Below are positions 26,489 through 35,211 of a DNA stretch of 64,000 bases, in pieces. The stretch covers positions 110,704 to 174,703 of the forward strand of contig NZ_JAAIJZ010000003.1 of assembly GCF_011752005.1 (NCBI RefSeq), read 5' to 3'. Both the position numbers and the translations under genes were made by a program. The notes under the pieces are model-generated. The model saw only the letters and a program-made list of their open reading frames with translations, did no database searches and had not been told where the DNA came from. Source of the stretch: Canibacter zhoujuaniae (GTDB lineage: Bacteria; Actinomycetota; Actinomycetes; Actinomycetales; Microbacteriaceae). Position 1 is the stretch's first letter; every line of letters begins with the position of its first letter.

Positions 26489-27445
26489 ATGAGCGACTCC
26501 ACTGAATCATACTCATACGAGGCGACCATTCCCTCGCTGCGACCAGAAATTGCTGAGCAGCGTGAGCAGGCAATGTCTGCCCACTATGCGCAGTATAAAA
26601 ACCATCCTGAGTTTCGCCGCCCCGGTCACAGCCGCGGCCTCATAGACGTCTTCAAAAACCGCTATCTGCTCTCGCTCCTGACCAATAAAGGAATCGCGAC
26701 ACGGTATTACGGTTCCGTGCTCGGCTGGGTGTGGTCGTATATTCGACCAGCAGCACAGTTTTTGATGTACTACCTCGTAGTGGGGCTGGTGTTCGGCGCA
26801 ACTCGCGGCATCGACTTCTATCCCATCTACCTGTTCTGCGGCATCGTTGGGGTCGGCCTATTTTCTGAAATTCTCAGAAACGCCACCTCGAGTATCGTCG
26901 ACAACAGAGGCCTTGTGCGCAAAATTTTTCTACCGCGCGAGCTCTTCCCTGTTTCGTCAACCCTGGTGGCAATGGTGCACTTTCTGCCACAAGCCTCGCT
27001 GCTGCTCATAATCGCAATTATCTTTGGCTGGAAGTTCAGCTTCACCGCCCTCTTATCACTTCTCGGCGGCGTGCTGCTACTGCTCGTCTTTGGGCTGGGT
27101 GTCGGCATGTTCTTCGGCGGTATCAACGCTATTTACCGCGATGCAAAGAATATTGTTGACCTAATTCTTATGTATTCCACCTGGGCCAGCCCGGTGCTCT
27201 ACAGCTTCCAAATGATTCGCGACATTGCGCCGAGTTGGTTCTATCACATCTATATGTCAAATCCGGTAACCGTTGCGATCGAGCTGATACACGATGGTAT
27301 TTGGTTACCAATATCACCAGGCGCTGAACGTCCAGGGCATATGTCGATCTATATTCTCGCAGCAGTTGGTATTTCGATTCTGAGCCTGTTCTTTGGGCAG
27401 CTGTCATTCCGTAAGATGGAGGGTATCTTTGCACAGCGACTCTAA
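26489..27445 (+). CDS. wzm: ABC-2 polysaccharide export permease (Wzm/TagG-like)
   Basis: A 318-residue permease with a cytoplasmic N-terminal stretch of about 65 residues and six membrane helices, with the usual amphipathic segment RYLLSLLTNKGIATRYYGSV before helix 1 and the LGWVWSYIRPAAQFLMYY region at the start of the transmembrane part. It matches Wzm/TagG/RfbA-type exporters that move undecaprenyl-linked polysaccharide or teichoic acid across the membrane. The ATPase gene follows with overlapping ends. Confidence 0.9.
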   Translation: MSDSTESYSYEATIPSLRPEIAEQREQAMSAHYAQYKNHPEFRRPGHSRGLIDVFKNRYLLSLLTNKGIATRYYGSVLGWVWSYIRPAAQFLMYYLVVGLVFGATRGIDFYPIYLFCGIVGVGLFSEILRNATSSIVDNRGLVRKIFLPRELFPVSSTLVAMVHFLPQASLLLIIAIIFGWKFSFTALLSLLGGVLLLLVFGLGVGMFFGGINAIYRDAKNIVDLILMYSTWASPVLYSFQMIRDIAPSWFYHIYMSNPVTVAIELIHDGIWLPISPGAERPGHMSIYILAAVGISILSLFFGQLSFRKMEGIFAQRL

Positions 27446-28238
27446 CTTCCCGGTTGTTGATCCAAACCTCCCAAATCCGATGGAGGCACCGCGGCCAGGC
27501 GATACTTCTCCCCCGAGAATTGTGCTCAACGGGGTCACCAAAACCTTTGCAATTAAACACACTCAGTCAATGAAAGAAACCTTTGTTGCAAAGATTCGTG
27601 GCAAGCAAACATCCAGTAAATTCGAGGCGTTAAAAGACCTCACATTCTCCGTACCCGAAGGGCAGTCCGTCGCGGTTATGGGGCACAACGGTTCAGGCAA
27701 ATCAACCACTCTAAAACTGCTCTCGGGTGTTATGCAACCCGACGGCGGATGGGTGCGCACCCGCGGCACACTGGGCGGCCTACTTGAGGTTGGCGCGGGC
27801 TTTCACCCGGATCTTTCCGGACGCAAAAATGTGTATCTCAACGCCGCAATTTTGGGTATGAGCCGCGAAGAGGTTGATGCGAAATTCGATGCGATCCAAG
27901 AGTTCGCTGAGATCGGTGAATACATCGACACTGAAGTAAAATTCTATTCTTCCGGCATGTACGCAAGGCTCGGTTTTGCAGTAGCGATCCACACACAGGT
28001 AGACACGCTGCTTGTTGACGAGGTGCTTGCTGTCGGTGATGCAAATTTCGCTAATAAGTGTATGGATCGGCTGGAAGAGCTGAAGGAACGTAACACCACC
28101 ATGTTTATTGTGAGCCACAATGCAAAGCAGGTGAAGCGTCTCTGCGAGCGCGGGATCGTGCTAGATCACGGCCGCAAAGCGTTTGACGGCCCGATTGACG
28201 AGGCTGTCGAGTTCATGCGGGAACACAACCGCAGATAG
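27429..28238 (+). CDS. wzt: ABC polysaccharide export ATPase (Wzt/TagH-like)
   Basis: About 269 residues from a TTG start at 27429 that has GGAGGG (27418–27423) five bases upstream, inside the end of wzm, so the genes overlap by 17 bases; an ATG at 27480 lacks a ribosome site. The ATPase has Walker A GHNGSGKS (85–92), signature YSSGMYARLGFAVA and Walker B TLLVDEVLAVGD, the standard Wzt/TagH pattern. There is no C-terminal carbohydrate-recognition domain, so the transporter probably does not select a chain-end cap. It powers Wzm. Confidence 0.9.
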   Translation: MHSDSNFPVVDPNLPNPMEAPRPGDTSPPRIVLNGVTKTFAIKHTQSMKETFVAKIRGKQTSSKFEALKDLTFSVPEGQSVAVMGHNGSGKSTTLKLLSGVMQPDGGWVRTRGTLGGLLEVGAGFHPDLSGRKNVYLNAAILGMSREEVDAKFDAIQEFAEIGEYIDTEVKFYSSGMYARLGFAVAIHTQVDTLLVDEVLAVGDANFANKCMDRLEELKERNTTMFIVSHNAKQVKRLCERGIVLDHGRKAFDGPIDEAVEFMREHNRR

Positions 28239-28262
28239 GCAGCGTAAAGTGCGAAACTCGCG

Positions 28263-29588
28263 CTACCCGATTCTGCGTCCCACTGCGGTGCGCAGCGCGG
28301 TTAGAGTGAGGTTGATCGATTCAACGTCGATACGCTCATTGTGCGCGTGAATGCGTTCACGGTACTGTTCATACGTCCACTGCGGGCTGAGCACAGCAAA
28401 GCCATAAGCCGGAATGCCAAGCTCTCTGTAAAAGCGACAGTCGCTGCCGCCGGCGGCCAGGAGCGGGATCGTGGGGGCGCCAGAAACCTCAGTTGCAACC
28501 TCAGTCAACACCTGAAAAAGATCGGAGCCGGTTGGCGACTGTGTGGCCGCCCACCCGAGCAGGTGTTTAATCTCAAAATCCGCACCCAAAGGCGCGAGTG
28601 TGTCACGCAAAATCTCATCAACCGCTGCGTCGTTAACACCGGGCAGAGTGCGAATATCTAGGGTTAGTGTGCCGCTTGCGGGAATCACATTGTGTGCGGA
28701 TCCCGCGCTTACCTTGGTTGGCGCAAACGTCGTGCGCGAAATTGCATGCGCATAGCCAGCAATGACACCGAGCTGTGCGATCCCTTCTGCAACGGTGCTC
28801 GGGTGCCGCAGCTTTTCAGCTACGGTTTCATCACTGACGCGAGCGGTCACAAACGCCTGCCATGTTTCACCCAAAACGACAGGGGCTTTAGCTTCGCGCA
28901 AAAGTCGTTCTGCTTCTGCCAAAACCGAAACCGCGCCATTTGATCCGAAAGGAATAGAAGCGTGGGCGGGCACACCTTTAACCTTAATTTTGCGGCCGGC
29001 GCTGCCCTTTTCCCCCACTTCGATAGCCAGGTGATTACCGAACCGCATGCCGCCGGATTCACCGATAATCTCTGTTACCTCACGCACGATTGGGGCGTTC
29101 TGCAAAAGCCATTTAATGCCGCGCTCACCGCCTGCTTCTTCGTCGGCTACGGCGATCAGCAGCAGATCCCCGCGTGGTGGGCGACCGTCTTTAGCCGCGA
29201 GCGCGACTTCACGCAGAACAGTCGCAAATGAGGCGGTCAGAAAGAGCATATCGACCGCGCCCCGACCCCAAACTTCACCGTCGATGAGATCGCCGCCGAA
29301 GGGGTCGCGCTCCCAGGCCTCACGCTCAACTGGAACAACGTCAAGGTGGCCGAGCATGCCAACCTTTGGTGCGTTAGGATCGGTGCCCTTCACGCGCGCT
29401 ACCAGCGAGCCACGGCCCGGCAGTGCTTCATAGACCTCAATCTCGGCGTCAGACCCGGCAAGGAAGTCTTGCAGCACCCGGACTGCCCGAATCTCCTGTC
29501 CGGATTGGTCTGTGCCGTCGTTCACACACGCTGCACGAATCAGGTCTTGCAGCAAAGTTACTGTTGTATCGAGCGGGTCAGCGATCAT
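28263..29588 (-). CDS. M20-family metallopeptidase
   Basis: A 441-residue zinc peptidase of the M20 (ArgE/DapE/CPG2) family. Metal and catalytic residues are visible: H81 and D83 in GMLGHLDVVPV, D113 in GRGAVDM, E150–E151 in AVADEEAGGERG, with a dimerisation domain in between. The natural substrate is not known; relatives are dipeptidases or N-acyl-amino acid hydrolases. Its ATG overlaps the stop of the upstream glycosyltransferase (ATGA), with AAGGGG as ribosome site, so it is the last gene of the galE operon even though it is not an obvious glycan enzyme. Confidence 0.9.
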   Translation of the reverse strand: MIADPLDTTVTLLQDLIRAACVNDGTDQSGQEIRAVRVLQDFLAGSDAEIEVYEALPGRGSLVARVKGTDPNAPKVGMLGHLDVVPVEREAWERDPFGGDLIDGEVWGRGAVDMLFLTASFATVLREVALAAKDGRPPRGDLLLIAVADEEAGGERGIKWLLQNAPIVREVTEIIGESGGMRFGNHLAIEVGEKGSAGRKIKVKGVPAHASIPFGSNGAVSVLAEAERLLREAKAPVVLGETWQAFVTARVSDETVAEKLRHPSTVAEGIAQLGVIAGYAHAISRTTFAPTKVSAGSAHNVIPASGTLTLDIRTLPGVNDAAVDEILRDTLAPLGADFEIKHLLGWAATQSPTGSDLFQVLTEVATEVSGAPTIPLLAAGGSDCRFYRELGIPAYGFAVLSPQWTYEQYRERIHAHNERIDVESINLTLTALRTAVGRRIG

Positions 29589-30475
29589 TTTGTTCCCCTT
29601 TCGCCCGGCAGACCGTTTGCCACAAAACGACTAAAAATTTTACGCTTCAAAGCTGCCGGAAGCAAGCGATAGGTGCCCTTAACTGCGCTGTTCACAATGA
29701 AACGCACAGGGCCGATAAACCCCGCCCGCAGCAACTGCCATTGAATGCGCACCTCGGTTATCAATGGTTCGATACCGCCACGACGCTTATAAACTCCGCT
29801 CGCTGTCGTGTCGCCAACGTTGTATGCCAGCAGTGGTTCAGCAAGATTATCGACTTTTGACCCGTTTGCGAGCATCCGAATAACGAGGTAGTAATCTTCC
29901 ATCGATCCCATCTCGTCATAACCGCCAACCGCTTCAACCGCGCTTTTGCGGTACAGCATGGTTGGGTGGTTTACGGGATTGTGAGTCCGGATGTGTGTCC
30001 GGATAGCGGCGCCGGTGGGCGGCACTCGACGCATCCCGGGCGTTGTGTGATCGCTGCTGAACTCATACATGCCGGTGCCGAGCAGGTCAAGGTTGTCACG
30101 CTGCACCCGCGCCCATTGGGTGGCGAAGCGCTCAGGCAGGCTCACATCGTCTGCATCCATGCGCGCAACATACTCGTAACTGCAGGCTGCAAGGCCGTTA
30201 TTGAGCGCGGCGCCAAGCCCCTGATTGCGCGCAAGTTTTATGATTTTCGTGCGGATCGGCGCTGCTGCCGCGATTGTTTCAAGCATTGCCGCAAGCTCCG
30301 GGCTCACCGGACCGTCTTGCACGATAACCGCTTCTGCGGGGGCTAAGGTTTGTTCCTGCACGGAGCTTTCGAAGGCGCGTTTCAAATCGTGGGCAGTATC
30401 ACCGGCATAAACACTCATCAGCAGCGTAAAGGGAGCAGTTTTCAGTGTGTTCTCTGTCTGCTTAGCGTCACTCAT
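29585..30475 (-). CDS. Family 2 glycosyltransferase
   Basis: A 296-residue GT2 enzyme. Motifs: FTLLMSVYAGDTAHDLKRAF, EAVIVQDGPVSPELAAML, NQGLGAALNNGLAAC and the DXD site in YVARMDADDVSLPERF, then GSMEDYYLVIRML (the ED acceptor motif). It is coupled at both ends: its start overlaps the stop of the upstream GT2 and its stop overlaps the start of the M20 peptidase. It looks like a WcaA/EpsE-type single-domain transferase extending a surface glycan. Confidence 0.87.
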   Translation of the reverse strand: MSDAKQTENTLKTAPFTLLMSVYAGDTAHDLKRAFESSVQEQTLAPAEAVIVQDGPVSPELAAMLETIAAAAPIRTKIIKLARNQGLGAALNNGLAACSYEYVARMDADDVSLPERFATQWARVQRDNLDLLGTGMYEFSSDHTTPGMRRVPPTGAAIRTHIRTHNPVNHPTMLYRKSAVEAVGGYDEMGSMEDYYLVIRMLANGSKVDNLAEPLLAYNVGDTTASGVYKRRGGIEPLITEVRIQWQLLRAGFIGPVRFIVNSAVKGTYRLLPAALKRKIFSRFVANGLPGERGTK

Positions 30476-31509
30476 GTTTTGCTGCTCCAGTCGGCTACGG
30501 TCTTTCTTTTGAAGGTGGGCTCTTCTAGGTGCGCGATGACCGCCGCCACATCATCCGGCACCCCAGCACCCAGTAGCACCTCACTGTTGTAGCGTGGTTT
30601 TGTGCCGATCCCGTCACGTAAACCCCTGCGCAGACAGTTCGCGAGCTGTTTGCGATTCGTGGAATTTTTTACTGTGCGCAGCCAGCGCCTAACTGTTGCT
30701 GCCCGGTAGGCGTTACGCTCCCAGAGCTTTAACGCGCGCGACTGATTAAACACCCAGGTCTTGTTGCGCACTTCAAAGTAGAAGCGCTCACCCGGGTCTG
30801 TGTCGCTAGAGCCACGAAGTTTAGTTTTATGTGTGACAACCGAGTCTGGCACGAAAAGACCTCGCGCGCCACGCAACAGCCGGGCGGAGTATTCAAAATC
30901 ATCGTTCCAGAGAAAGTAGTCTGCAACGGGAAGCCCTTCTGCAAGAATTCGCGGCACTCTAAGAAATGCGGATACGAAAGAAATAGAGCGGATCTCAGTG
31001 CCGCCGGCAGCGGCCGCACGCTTTTTCTCACGGTCAGCGGCGAGAATCTTTGGCTTAGGGGTGTTCATCGGGTGGTTATTGCCGTCCGTCCAAACAACCC
31101 GCGACCCCATAACAGCGAGCGAATCTTGACCGGCTGCAGCGAAACGAGCATGCGCCTGCAGCGCGTTTTCAAGGGCATCAGGGTGTGGCACCGTGTCATC
31201 ATCCATAACCCAGACCCAGTCGCTCATCCGACCGTCACTATCCGGCAGCAGCGCGGCTGCGATACCCACCGTAAAACCACCGGCGCCGCCAGTATTCTGT
31301 GTGAGCTGAATCAGCCTGCCGCGGTTGCCCCAAACGGCGATAAAATCGGCTGCCAGCTCAGTAGCGCCATCATCGCTGGCGTTATCGACGACTATCAGTC
31401 TGTCTGGGCGTCGGGTTTGGGCACCCAATGCGGCGAGCGCTTCGCGCAAAAGTTTCTTGCGGTTGTATGACACCAGCACCGCGGTGACATGCATTTCAAC
31501 TGGATTCAC
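30472..31509 (-). CDS. Galactofuranosyl/rhamnosyl-type family 2 glycosyltransferase
   Basis: A 345-residue GT2. The pattern VTAVLVSYNRKKLLREAL, VDNASDDGATE, NTGGAGGFTVGI, then WVWVMDDDTVPHPDAL and FLWNDDFEYSARL is the one seen in GlfT1-like galactofuranosyltransferases and related rhamnosyltransferases of actinobacteria. Together with glf and galE in the same locus, use of UDP-galactofuranose is plausible. The start is a GTG five bases after the LCP gene stop; an in-frame ATG at 31494 is an alternative. The end overlaps the next GT2 by four bases (ATGA). Confidence 0.85.
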   Translation of the reverse strand: MNPVEMHVTAVLVSYNRKKLLREALAALGAQTRRPDRLIVVDNASDDGATELAADFIAVWGNRGRLIQLTQNTGGAGGFTVGIAAALLPDSDGRMSDWVWVMDDDTVPHPDALENALQAHARFAAAGQDSLAVMGSRVVWTDGNNHPMNTPKPKILAADREKKRAAAAGGTEIRSISFVSAFLRVPRILAEGLPVADYFLWNDDFEYSARLLRGARGLFVPDSVVTHKTKLRGSSDTDPGERFYFEVRNKTWVFNQSRALKLWERNAYRAATVRRWLRTVKNSTNRKQLANCLRRGLRDGIGTKPRYNSEVLLGAGVPDDVAAVIAHLEEPTFKRKTVADWSSKT

Positions 31510-31514
31510 TGTAG

Positions 31515-32903
31515 CTACTCTGTTTCTTCTGGTGCTGAGGCAGTTGCAACCGCGTCTCGCACAAGCTGCTGCACAGCCGCATAGTCTGGATCAGCGGTGT
31601 CTACTGCTGGCGGCACCAGTTCCAGACGCTGCACTGGATATTCTTTTGTCTTCATAACAAGTTCAGAAAATGTGCCGAGCATCGATTTTGGAATATCGGT
31701 GTCTGCAATGTAGCTGCCAGAGGCAGCAATCTCCTGGAAACGCAGCAGCACGTTCTCCGGTGTCATCTGCGCCACAATGGCCGCCTGCAGTTCACGCTGG
31801 CGCTCCATGCGGTCATAGTCACCACGGTCTGACCCATAGCGGCTGCGCGCATACCAGATTGCTTCAAAGCCGCTCAGTCGGCGCTGTCCCGCTTCAACGT
31901 ACCCTTCAACACCGTTCCCGTAAGCATCACCACCGATCGGCAGAGGCTCTTTCACATTAATATCCACTCCGCCGAGAGCATCAATCAAACGTTCAAAACT
32001 GTCCATGTTGATAAGCACATAAAACTGCACATGCAAACCTGTGGCGCCCTCAACGGCATCTTTTGTGCCCTCAATGCCCGGAGTCGAGCTTCGCTTAGTT
32101 GCTTTCGGGTAGAGCTCTGGAGTGAACTCCTGCACCTCGGTGTAGATGTGGTTCAGATAGCACTCACCGGTGTAGCAGTAGGTGCCGATACCAAAGCCGT
32201 CCGGGTGCAGGGTGTGCATCGGGCTGGATTCCGGAAACGGCGCGTGTTCAAGATTGCGCGGCAGACCGATAATTAGCGCCTGCCCAGTTTCAGCATCAAC
32301 ACTGACTAACGAAATACTGTCAGGACGAATACCCTCACGATCTGCGCCAGCGTCGGTGCCGAGCAGCAGAATGTTGTAGCGCCCGTCCACCGGTTCCACC
32401 GCGGCTTGGTGGTTTTGGAAGAGATCATTGATAAGCCCGCGCCCGGCGTTAATAGTGTTGGCCGCCCACCCGGCTCCCAACGCTGGCACAACTGTCAGCA
32501 CGAGTGAGAGCAGCACAACGGGGAGCCGCCACGCGCTCTTCACCTTGCGCACGCGCACCATTCGCAGCGTGTCAAGACCCAACACCAGCCACAGCACCGC
32601 ATAACCGATCAGCAGTATCTGGATTACCAGCAGCACCCAAGTGTTCGTGAGTAGGTTTATAAGAAAACTGCGCGAGAGAAAAAAACCCAGCGCGGCAAGC
32701 GCCAGCAAAGACCACATAAAAATTGAAGCTGCCAGCCCGAAGCGGCCTAGTTTCTTTTTACCCGCGGTAATCTGCGCGGTGCCCGGCAGCAGGAAGCCGA
32801 GCACAACCAACCAGCGAGCGCGCTTGGTCATAAACGGTTCTGAATTGGTATCTGGATACCTTAACGGTTGTTCCAACTGCGCTGCGAGCTGGCTTGTGGC
32901 CAT
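31515..32903 (-). CDS. LytR-CpsA-Psr (LCP) family glycopolymer ligase
   Basis: About 462 residues. It starts with four membrane helices (near residues 28–44, 53–76, 90–110 and 128–147), more than the single helix of most LCP proteins, followed by the outside LCP domain with YNILLLGTDAGADREGIRPD, ALIIGLPRNLEHAPF and ARSRYGSDRGDYDRMERQ. LCP proteins move glycopolymers from undecaprenyl carriers to peptidoglycan. The ATG at 32903 shares its A with the TAA of galE and has the strong site GGGGAGGTGA upstream; an upstream GTG/ATG extension is not needed. Its position between galE and GT2 genes suggests it attaches the locus glycan to the wall. Confidence 0.9.
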   Translation of the reverse strand: MATSQLAAQLEQPLRYPDTNSEPFMTKRARWLVVLGFLLPGTAQITAGKKKLGRFGLAASIFMWSLLALAALGFFLSRSFLINLLTNTWVLLVIQILLIGYAVLWLVLGLDTLRMVRVRKVKSAWRLPVVLLSLVLTVVPALGAGWAANTINAGRGLINDLFQNHQAAVEPVDGRYNILLLGTDAGADREGIRPDSISLVSVDAETGQALIIGLPRNLEHAPFPESSPMHTLHPDGFGIGTYCYTGECYLNHIYTEVQEFTPELYPKATKRSSTPGIEGTKDAVEGATGLHVQFYVLINMDSFERLIDALGGVDINVKEPLPIGGDAYGNGVEGYVEAGQRRLSGFEAIWYARSRYGSDRGDYDRMERQRELQAAIVAQMTPENVLLRFQEIAASGSYIADTDIPKSMLGTFSELVMKTKEYPVQRLELVPPAVDTADPDYAAVQQLVRDAVATASAPEETE

Positions 32904-33952
32904 TATGCCGTCACCTCCCCGTCTTTTGCATAGCCGTTCGGGTTTTGCGACTGCCAACGCCATGAGTCAGCACAGGCGTCAGCTAGTGAGCGGGTAGTCT
33001 GCCAGTTTAGTTCGGCGTTAGCTTTCCGCGGATCCGCCACACACTCTGCCACATCACCGGGCCGGGCGTCCACAATCTGATACGGCACAGGCCTGCCGCT
33101 TGCCTGTTCAAAAGCTGCAACAACCTCAAGCACGCTCGATCCTTTGCCGCTCCCGAGATTGTATTCAGCAACCCCCTCGCCCGCTGCCTCTAGCGCTGCG
33201 GCGTGCCCCTCAGCAAGATCCATAACGTGGATGTAGTCACGCACTCCCGTTCCATCAGGTGTTGGGTATGAGCTGCCGAAAACAGACAGCTGCTCTCTTT
33301 TACCCACAGCAACCTGCGCGACAAACGGCATGAGATTGTTTGGAATACCGCTCGGGTCTTCGCCGATGCGTCCAGATTCATGGGCACCCACCGGGTTGAA
33401 GTAGCGCAACAGCACCGCTCTGAAACCCTTTTGCACAACCGCCGCATCACGAATAATCTGCTCATTCATTGCCTTGGACCAGCCGTAGGGGTTTGTGAGA
33501 CCGACCCCAACCTGCTGTGTCTCAGCGATCGGGTTCGTCTCAGGGTCTCCGTAGACCGTTGCTGAGCTTGAGAAAACCAAGCGATTGATGCTGTGCGCAC
33601 GCATCTGATCGAGCACGTTTAGTGTTGAGTTAATGTTTGTGCGGTAGTAGCGGGTTGGCTGCGCAACGGACTCACCAACAGCTTTTAAACCCGCGAAGTG
33701 GATCACCGCGTCTAATTCACCGCCAAGAGCCGCAGCGGCATCTGTAAACGCTTGTGCGGCGGCCTTTTGGTTCGCAAGATCCGCCTCCACCATCGGCACA
33801 GCTTTGCCCACAATTTCAGCAACGCGCCGCACCGCCTCTGGGTGAGCATTTGAGTAGTCATCAACAATCACGACCTCGTGTCCGCGTTCGGCGAGAACAA
33901 CAGCCGTGTGTGAGCCAATGTAGCCGGCGCCGCCGGTCAGTAAAACGCGCAT
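32903..33952 (-). CDS. galE: UDP-glucose 4-epimerase
   Basis: A 349-residue short-chain dehydrogenase-type epimerase interconverting UDP-glucose and UDP-galactose. It has the NAD loop LLTGGAGYIGSHTAVVL, the catalytic SSSATVYG and YGWSK (tyrosine and lysine), and the LRYFNPVGAHESG and YNLGSGKGSSVLEV regions. It provides UDP-galactose for glf. It is the first gene of a five-gene minus-strand operon (galE, LCP, GT2, GT2, M20) linked by overlaps or a five-base gap. The 143-base region before it is shared with the divergent glycosyltransferase and shows no clear promoter beyond TATAGT close to the ATG. Confidence 0.96.
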   Translation of the reverse strand: MRVLLTGGAGYIGSHTAVVLAERGHEVVIVDDYSNAHPEAVRRVAEIVGKAVPMVEADLANQKAAAQAFTDAAAALGGELDAVIHFAGLKAVGESVAQPTRYYRTNINSTLNVLDQMRAHSINRLVFSSSATVYGDPETNPIAETQQVGVGLTNPYGWSKAMNEQIIRDAAVVQKGFRAVLLRYFNPVGAHESGRIGEDPSGIPNNLMPFVAQVAVGKREQLSVFGSSYPTPDGTGVRDYIHVMDLAEGHAAALEAAGEGVAEYNLGSGKGSSVLEVVAAFEQASGRPVPYQIVDARPGDVAECVADPRKANAELNWQTTRSLADACADSWRWQSQNPNGYAKDGEVTA

Positions 33953-34095
33953 AACTATAAGGGTACCTGTGATTTTATTGCGCTGTGTGTGCTAGCCACT
34001 CTTAGATGTCTGTTGCGGTGGTGCGTCACCAGCAATTCTCTAGCATCTGCGCTCTAAAATTAACACTGTATTGATTTGCTTTCGGGAGGATTCCG

Positions 34096-35205
34096 ATGAC
34101 TGTTCTAAACGTCATAGGTGAGACGTTTTTTGATCATGATCACGAAGCAAATCGCTTTGCGCTGCAAGATCTCACAGCGGCTCTCCTTGCAACAGCACCC
34201 CGTGGTTGCAAGATTGAGTATCTGCTCCCGCGCGGCTCGCAGCTGCCTAAGATTTCCGATCCGAATCTGACTATTTCTGAAATTCCGTTAGCGGCAAAAA
34301 CTCTGCCCGTAGTGTGGCGTGCTAGCGCAGCAGCGAATCCTTTGAGCGGTGAGTTTGTGCACGCGCTAACACCCCTGGCTCCAACGAGCCCGCTTTCGAA
34401 TGCGGATGGCACCCAAGTCACCGTGTCCGTGACGCATCTGCCAGAGGCGAGCGTCGGTTCACCGCTCAATCCTGTTACCCGTGCACCGCGGGCGCTTTTG
34501 AAACGCGCAGTAAAAAACGCGAACAGAATTCTCGCAACCTCCCACACGCTTGCAGAAAAATTGCAGGCGCAGCACGGCGCCACGCGTGTCAACGTTGTTC
34601 CATTGGCGGCCCCTACCGAGTTTCTGCCCGGAGATAACGCGAAAAAGCGTCGTCAAGAACTTGGCCTGCCGAAACACTATATTGTCACCACTGCGCCGGC
34701 CGGCAGCACAGAATTGGAATCACTGGTGAAAGCGGTTACCGCTGTGCGCGAGGCACCGCAATTGGTGGCGCTCGACACCAGTTTTAATTTTCTTTCGGAT
34801 CAATCGGCTACTGCCGACAGCGCTACACCAGCTGCCGCAGATAATCGGGTCTGCTATCCGGCACTTGAAGCAGCGACAGATATTGGTGCTGTGCTTGCTG
34901 GAGCAGAGCTCTTAGTGCTGCCGCAGCAGCACTTAGGGGCTGGCTATGAGGTGTATGCTGCGCTTGAGGCTGGCATCCCAATTGCGCACGCTGAGCACGA
35001 TGAGGTCACTGAATTTGCGCAGGAAGGCAGTGCCGTATTCAGCAATCAGGAGACACTTGAGCGCCTGCTACAAGATCTTTTCGATAGCGACTCCCAGGTT
35101 TCTGCGCAGTTGCAAACGCTTCAGGTGCTAGCCGCAGATCGCAGAGGAGTCTACTCATGGGATCGAGTCGCCCGTGAAATCTGGCAGATTCACGCTGAGA
35201 TTTAA
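34096..35205 (+). CDS. Glycosyltransferase-like protein (GT-B fold)
   Basis: A 369-residue protein with a weakly conserved GT4-like layout. The N-terminal part starts VLNVIGETFFDHDHEANRFA; the middle has RILATSHTLAEKLQAQHGA followed by NVVPLA, typical of the hinge of GT4 enzymes; the C-terminal part has LVLPQQHLGAGYEVYAALEAGIPIA, matching the donor-binding region. The strong ribosome site GGGAGGA precedes the ATG. It is a lone gene convergent with purE. It could belong to the surface glycan locus across the galE promoter. The usual K and EX7E residues are partly changed, so an inactive or unusual enzyme is possible. Confidence 0.65.
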   Translation: MTVLNVIGETFFDHDHEANRFALQDLTAALLATAPRGCKIEYLLPRGSQLPKISDPNLTISEIPLAAKTLPVVWRASAAANPLSGEFVHALTPLAPTSPLSNADGTQVTVSVTHLPEASVGSPLNPVTRAPRALLKRAVKNANRILATSHTLAEKLQAQHGATRVNVVPLAAPTEFLPGDNAKKRRQELGLPKHYIVTTAPAGSTELESLVKAVTAVREAPQLVALDTSFNFLSDQSATADSATPAAADNRVCYPALEAATDIGAVLAGAELLVLPQQHLGAGYEVYAALEAGIPIAHAEHDEVTEFAQEGSAVFSNQETLERLLQDLFDSDSQVSAQLQTLQVLAADRRGVYSWDRVAREIWQIHAEI

Positions 35206-35211
35206 GCGCTC

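Noticed and set aside
34140..34592. Minus-strand frame of 150 codons opposite the lone glycosyltransferase
   Set aside because: The plus frame has a strong ribosome site and family-like motifs; this one has none.
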